From: CAZRGV01 sp964599655
Lineage (GTDB): Bacteria; Planctomycetota; Planctomycetia; Isosphaerales; Isosphaeraceae
Direction: 5' to 3'
NCBI GenBank assembly: GCA_964599655.1
Contig: CAZRGV010000152.1
Location: forward strand, 1 to 13,277
DNA length: 13,277 nucleotides
The notes under the pieces are model-generated. The model was not told the origin of the DNA, did not search any database, and worked only from the letters and a program-made list of their open reading frames with translations. Shown in pieces: positions 12,703 to 13,277 of the stretch. Each line of letters opens with the position of its first letter. The first letter of the stretch is position 1. The translations under genes were made by a program, and so were the position numbers.

Positions 12703-13277
12703 ATGCGTTTCGCCGAGATGACCGCCCCCGAGATCCTGGCCCTCGACCCGGACCAGACGCTCGTCGTCGCGCCGATTGCCGCTTGCGAACAGCACAGCCG
12801 GCACCTGCCGGTCTTCACCGACACGATTCTCTGCGGCGCCGTGGCCGAAGGGGTCGAGCGATCGATGCCCGACCGGACCCTGTTGCTGCCGGTGCTCTGG
12901 ATGGGAGCCAGCGAGCATCACCTGCCGTTCGGCGGCACGCTCACCGCCACGTTGCCGACCTATGAGACCCTGCTCGTCGAGCTGCTGACCCCCCTGCTCC
13001 GGCTCGACTTCCGCCGGATCTTGCTACTGAACGGCCACGGCGGCAACATCGACCCGTTGCACGTGGCGCTTCGACGACTCGATGTGTTGTACCCTCGGGC
13101 GTTGCTCACCGGCGCGGCCTACTGGGAACTGGCCGAGGCCGAGCTGGCCGCGCTTTGCGAAGGCCCTCGAAAAGCGGTCGGCCACGCGTGTGAAATCGAA
13201 ACGTCCATGATCATGCACCTGAGGCCCGATCTGGTCCGCCGCGAACCCGAGGTCGTCCCCGGCTTCCCCGACCGCAT
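12703..13277 (+). CDS. Creatininase-family amidohydrolase (3' end outside window)
   Basis: The first 191 residues match the creatininase (creatinine amidohydrolase) family of cytosolic metal-dependent amidases, which also includes MftE-like peptidases and FAPy deformylases. Metal-site motifs are present: CEQHSRHLPVFTD gives E29, H31 and D40; LLLNGHGGN (107-115) gives H112; and GHACEIETSM (160-169) holds E164 and E166. The segment before E29 reads PIAAC where most relatives have PxGSxEQHG, so the usual GS and the G after EQH are replaced. GGAGG lies 11 bases upstream of the ATG at 12703, and mgtE ends 36 bases before, which suggests one operon though no functional link to magnesium is known. 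True creatinine turnover is unlikely in this setting; the substrate is open. The C-terminus is cut off by the window edge. Confidence 0.92.
   Translation, partial: MRFAEMTAPEILALDPDQTLVVAPIAACEQHSRHLPVFTDTILCGAVAEGVERSMPDRTLLLPVLWMGASEHHLPFGGTLTATLPTYETLLVELLTPLLRLDFRRILLLNGHGGNIDPLHVALRRLDVLYPRALLTGAAYWELAEAELAALCEGPRKAVGHACEIETSMIMHLRPDLVRREPEVVPGFPDR

Overview
The window is high-GC bacterial DNA with the stamp of a planctomycete, most likely of the Isosphaeraceae type. Signs are an ECF sigma factor whose N-terminal opening is typical of that phylum, a secreted YVTN-propeller/phosphoesterase fusion, a secreted FG-GAP (VCBS) protein, loosely packed genes with long spacers, and dispersed palindromic repeats. 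This placement is inferred from protein style, not from a marker gene.

Left part (1-3206). Two minus-strand genes open the window: a DegT/DnrJ/EryC1/StrS-type PLP aminotransferase (3' end cut by the window edge) and, upstream of it, a small single-domain CbiX-type cobalt/ferro-chelatase. Each has its own sigma-70-like promoter, and the chelatase promoter lies so close to the ATG that the mRNA should be leaderless. Diverging from them on the plus strand is an ECF sigma factor, preceded by a folded palindromic element and an unusually AT-rich leader. It is followed by an unrecognised protein with a twin-arginine-like N-terminal membrane segment. The 3' end of that ORF is doubtful: it runs through a strong hairpin and into the convergent neighbour.

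Middle part (3136-9842). Four minus-strand genes, in transcription order from the right: an uncharacterised protein with a C-terminal coiled coil, a secreted FG-GAP repeat protein with six DxDGDG calcium-type loops, a secreted protein of unknown function, and an 846-aa secreted YVTN propeller/phosphoesterase. Three of the four carry signal peptides, so this block serves the periplasm or cell surface. Spacers of roughly 70 to 190 bases leave it open whether they are co-transcribed.

Right part (9843-13277). A 1.4 kb spacer separates the divergent coiled-coil gene and mgtE. It holds a mosaic repeat array: seven near-identical perfect inverted repeats with 3-base loops, 29-base direct repeats, and three copies of a 64-base motif. 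A run of exactly 100 N marks an assembly gap inside the array. Beyond it on the plus strand lie a complete MgtE magnesium transporter and, 36 bases after it, a creatininase-family amidohydrolase that runs off the window. The repeat array is the most unusual element here. I see no tRNA, rRNA, CRISPR array, transposase or recognisable riboswitch.
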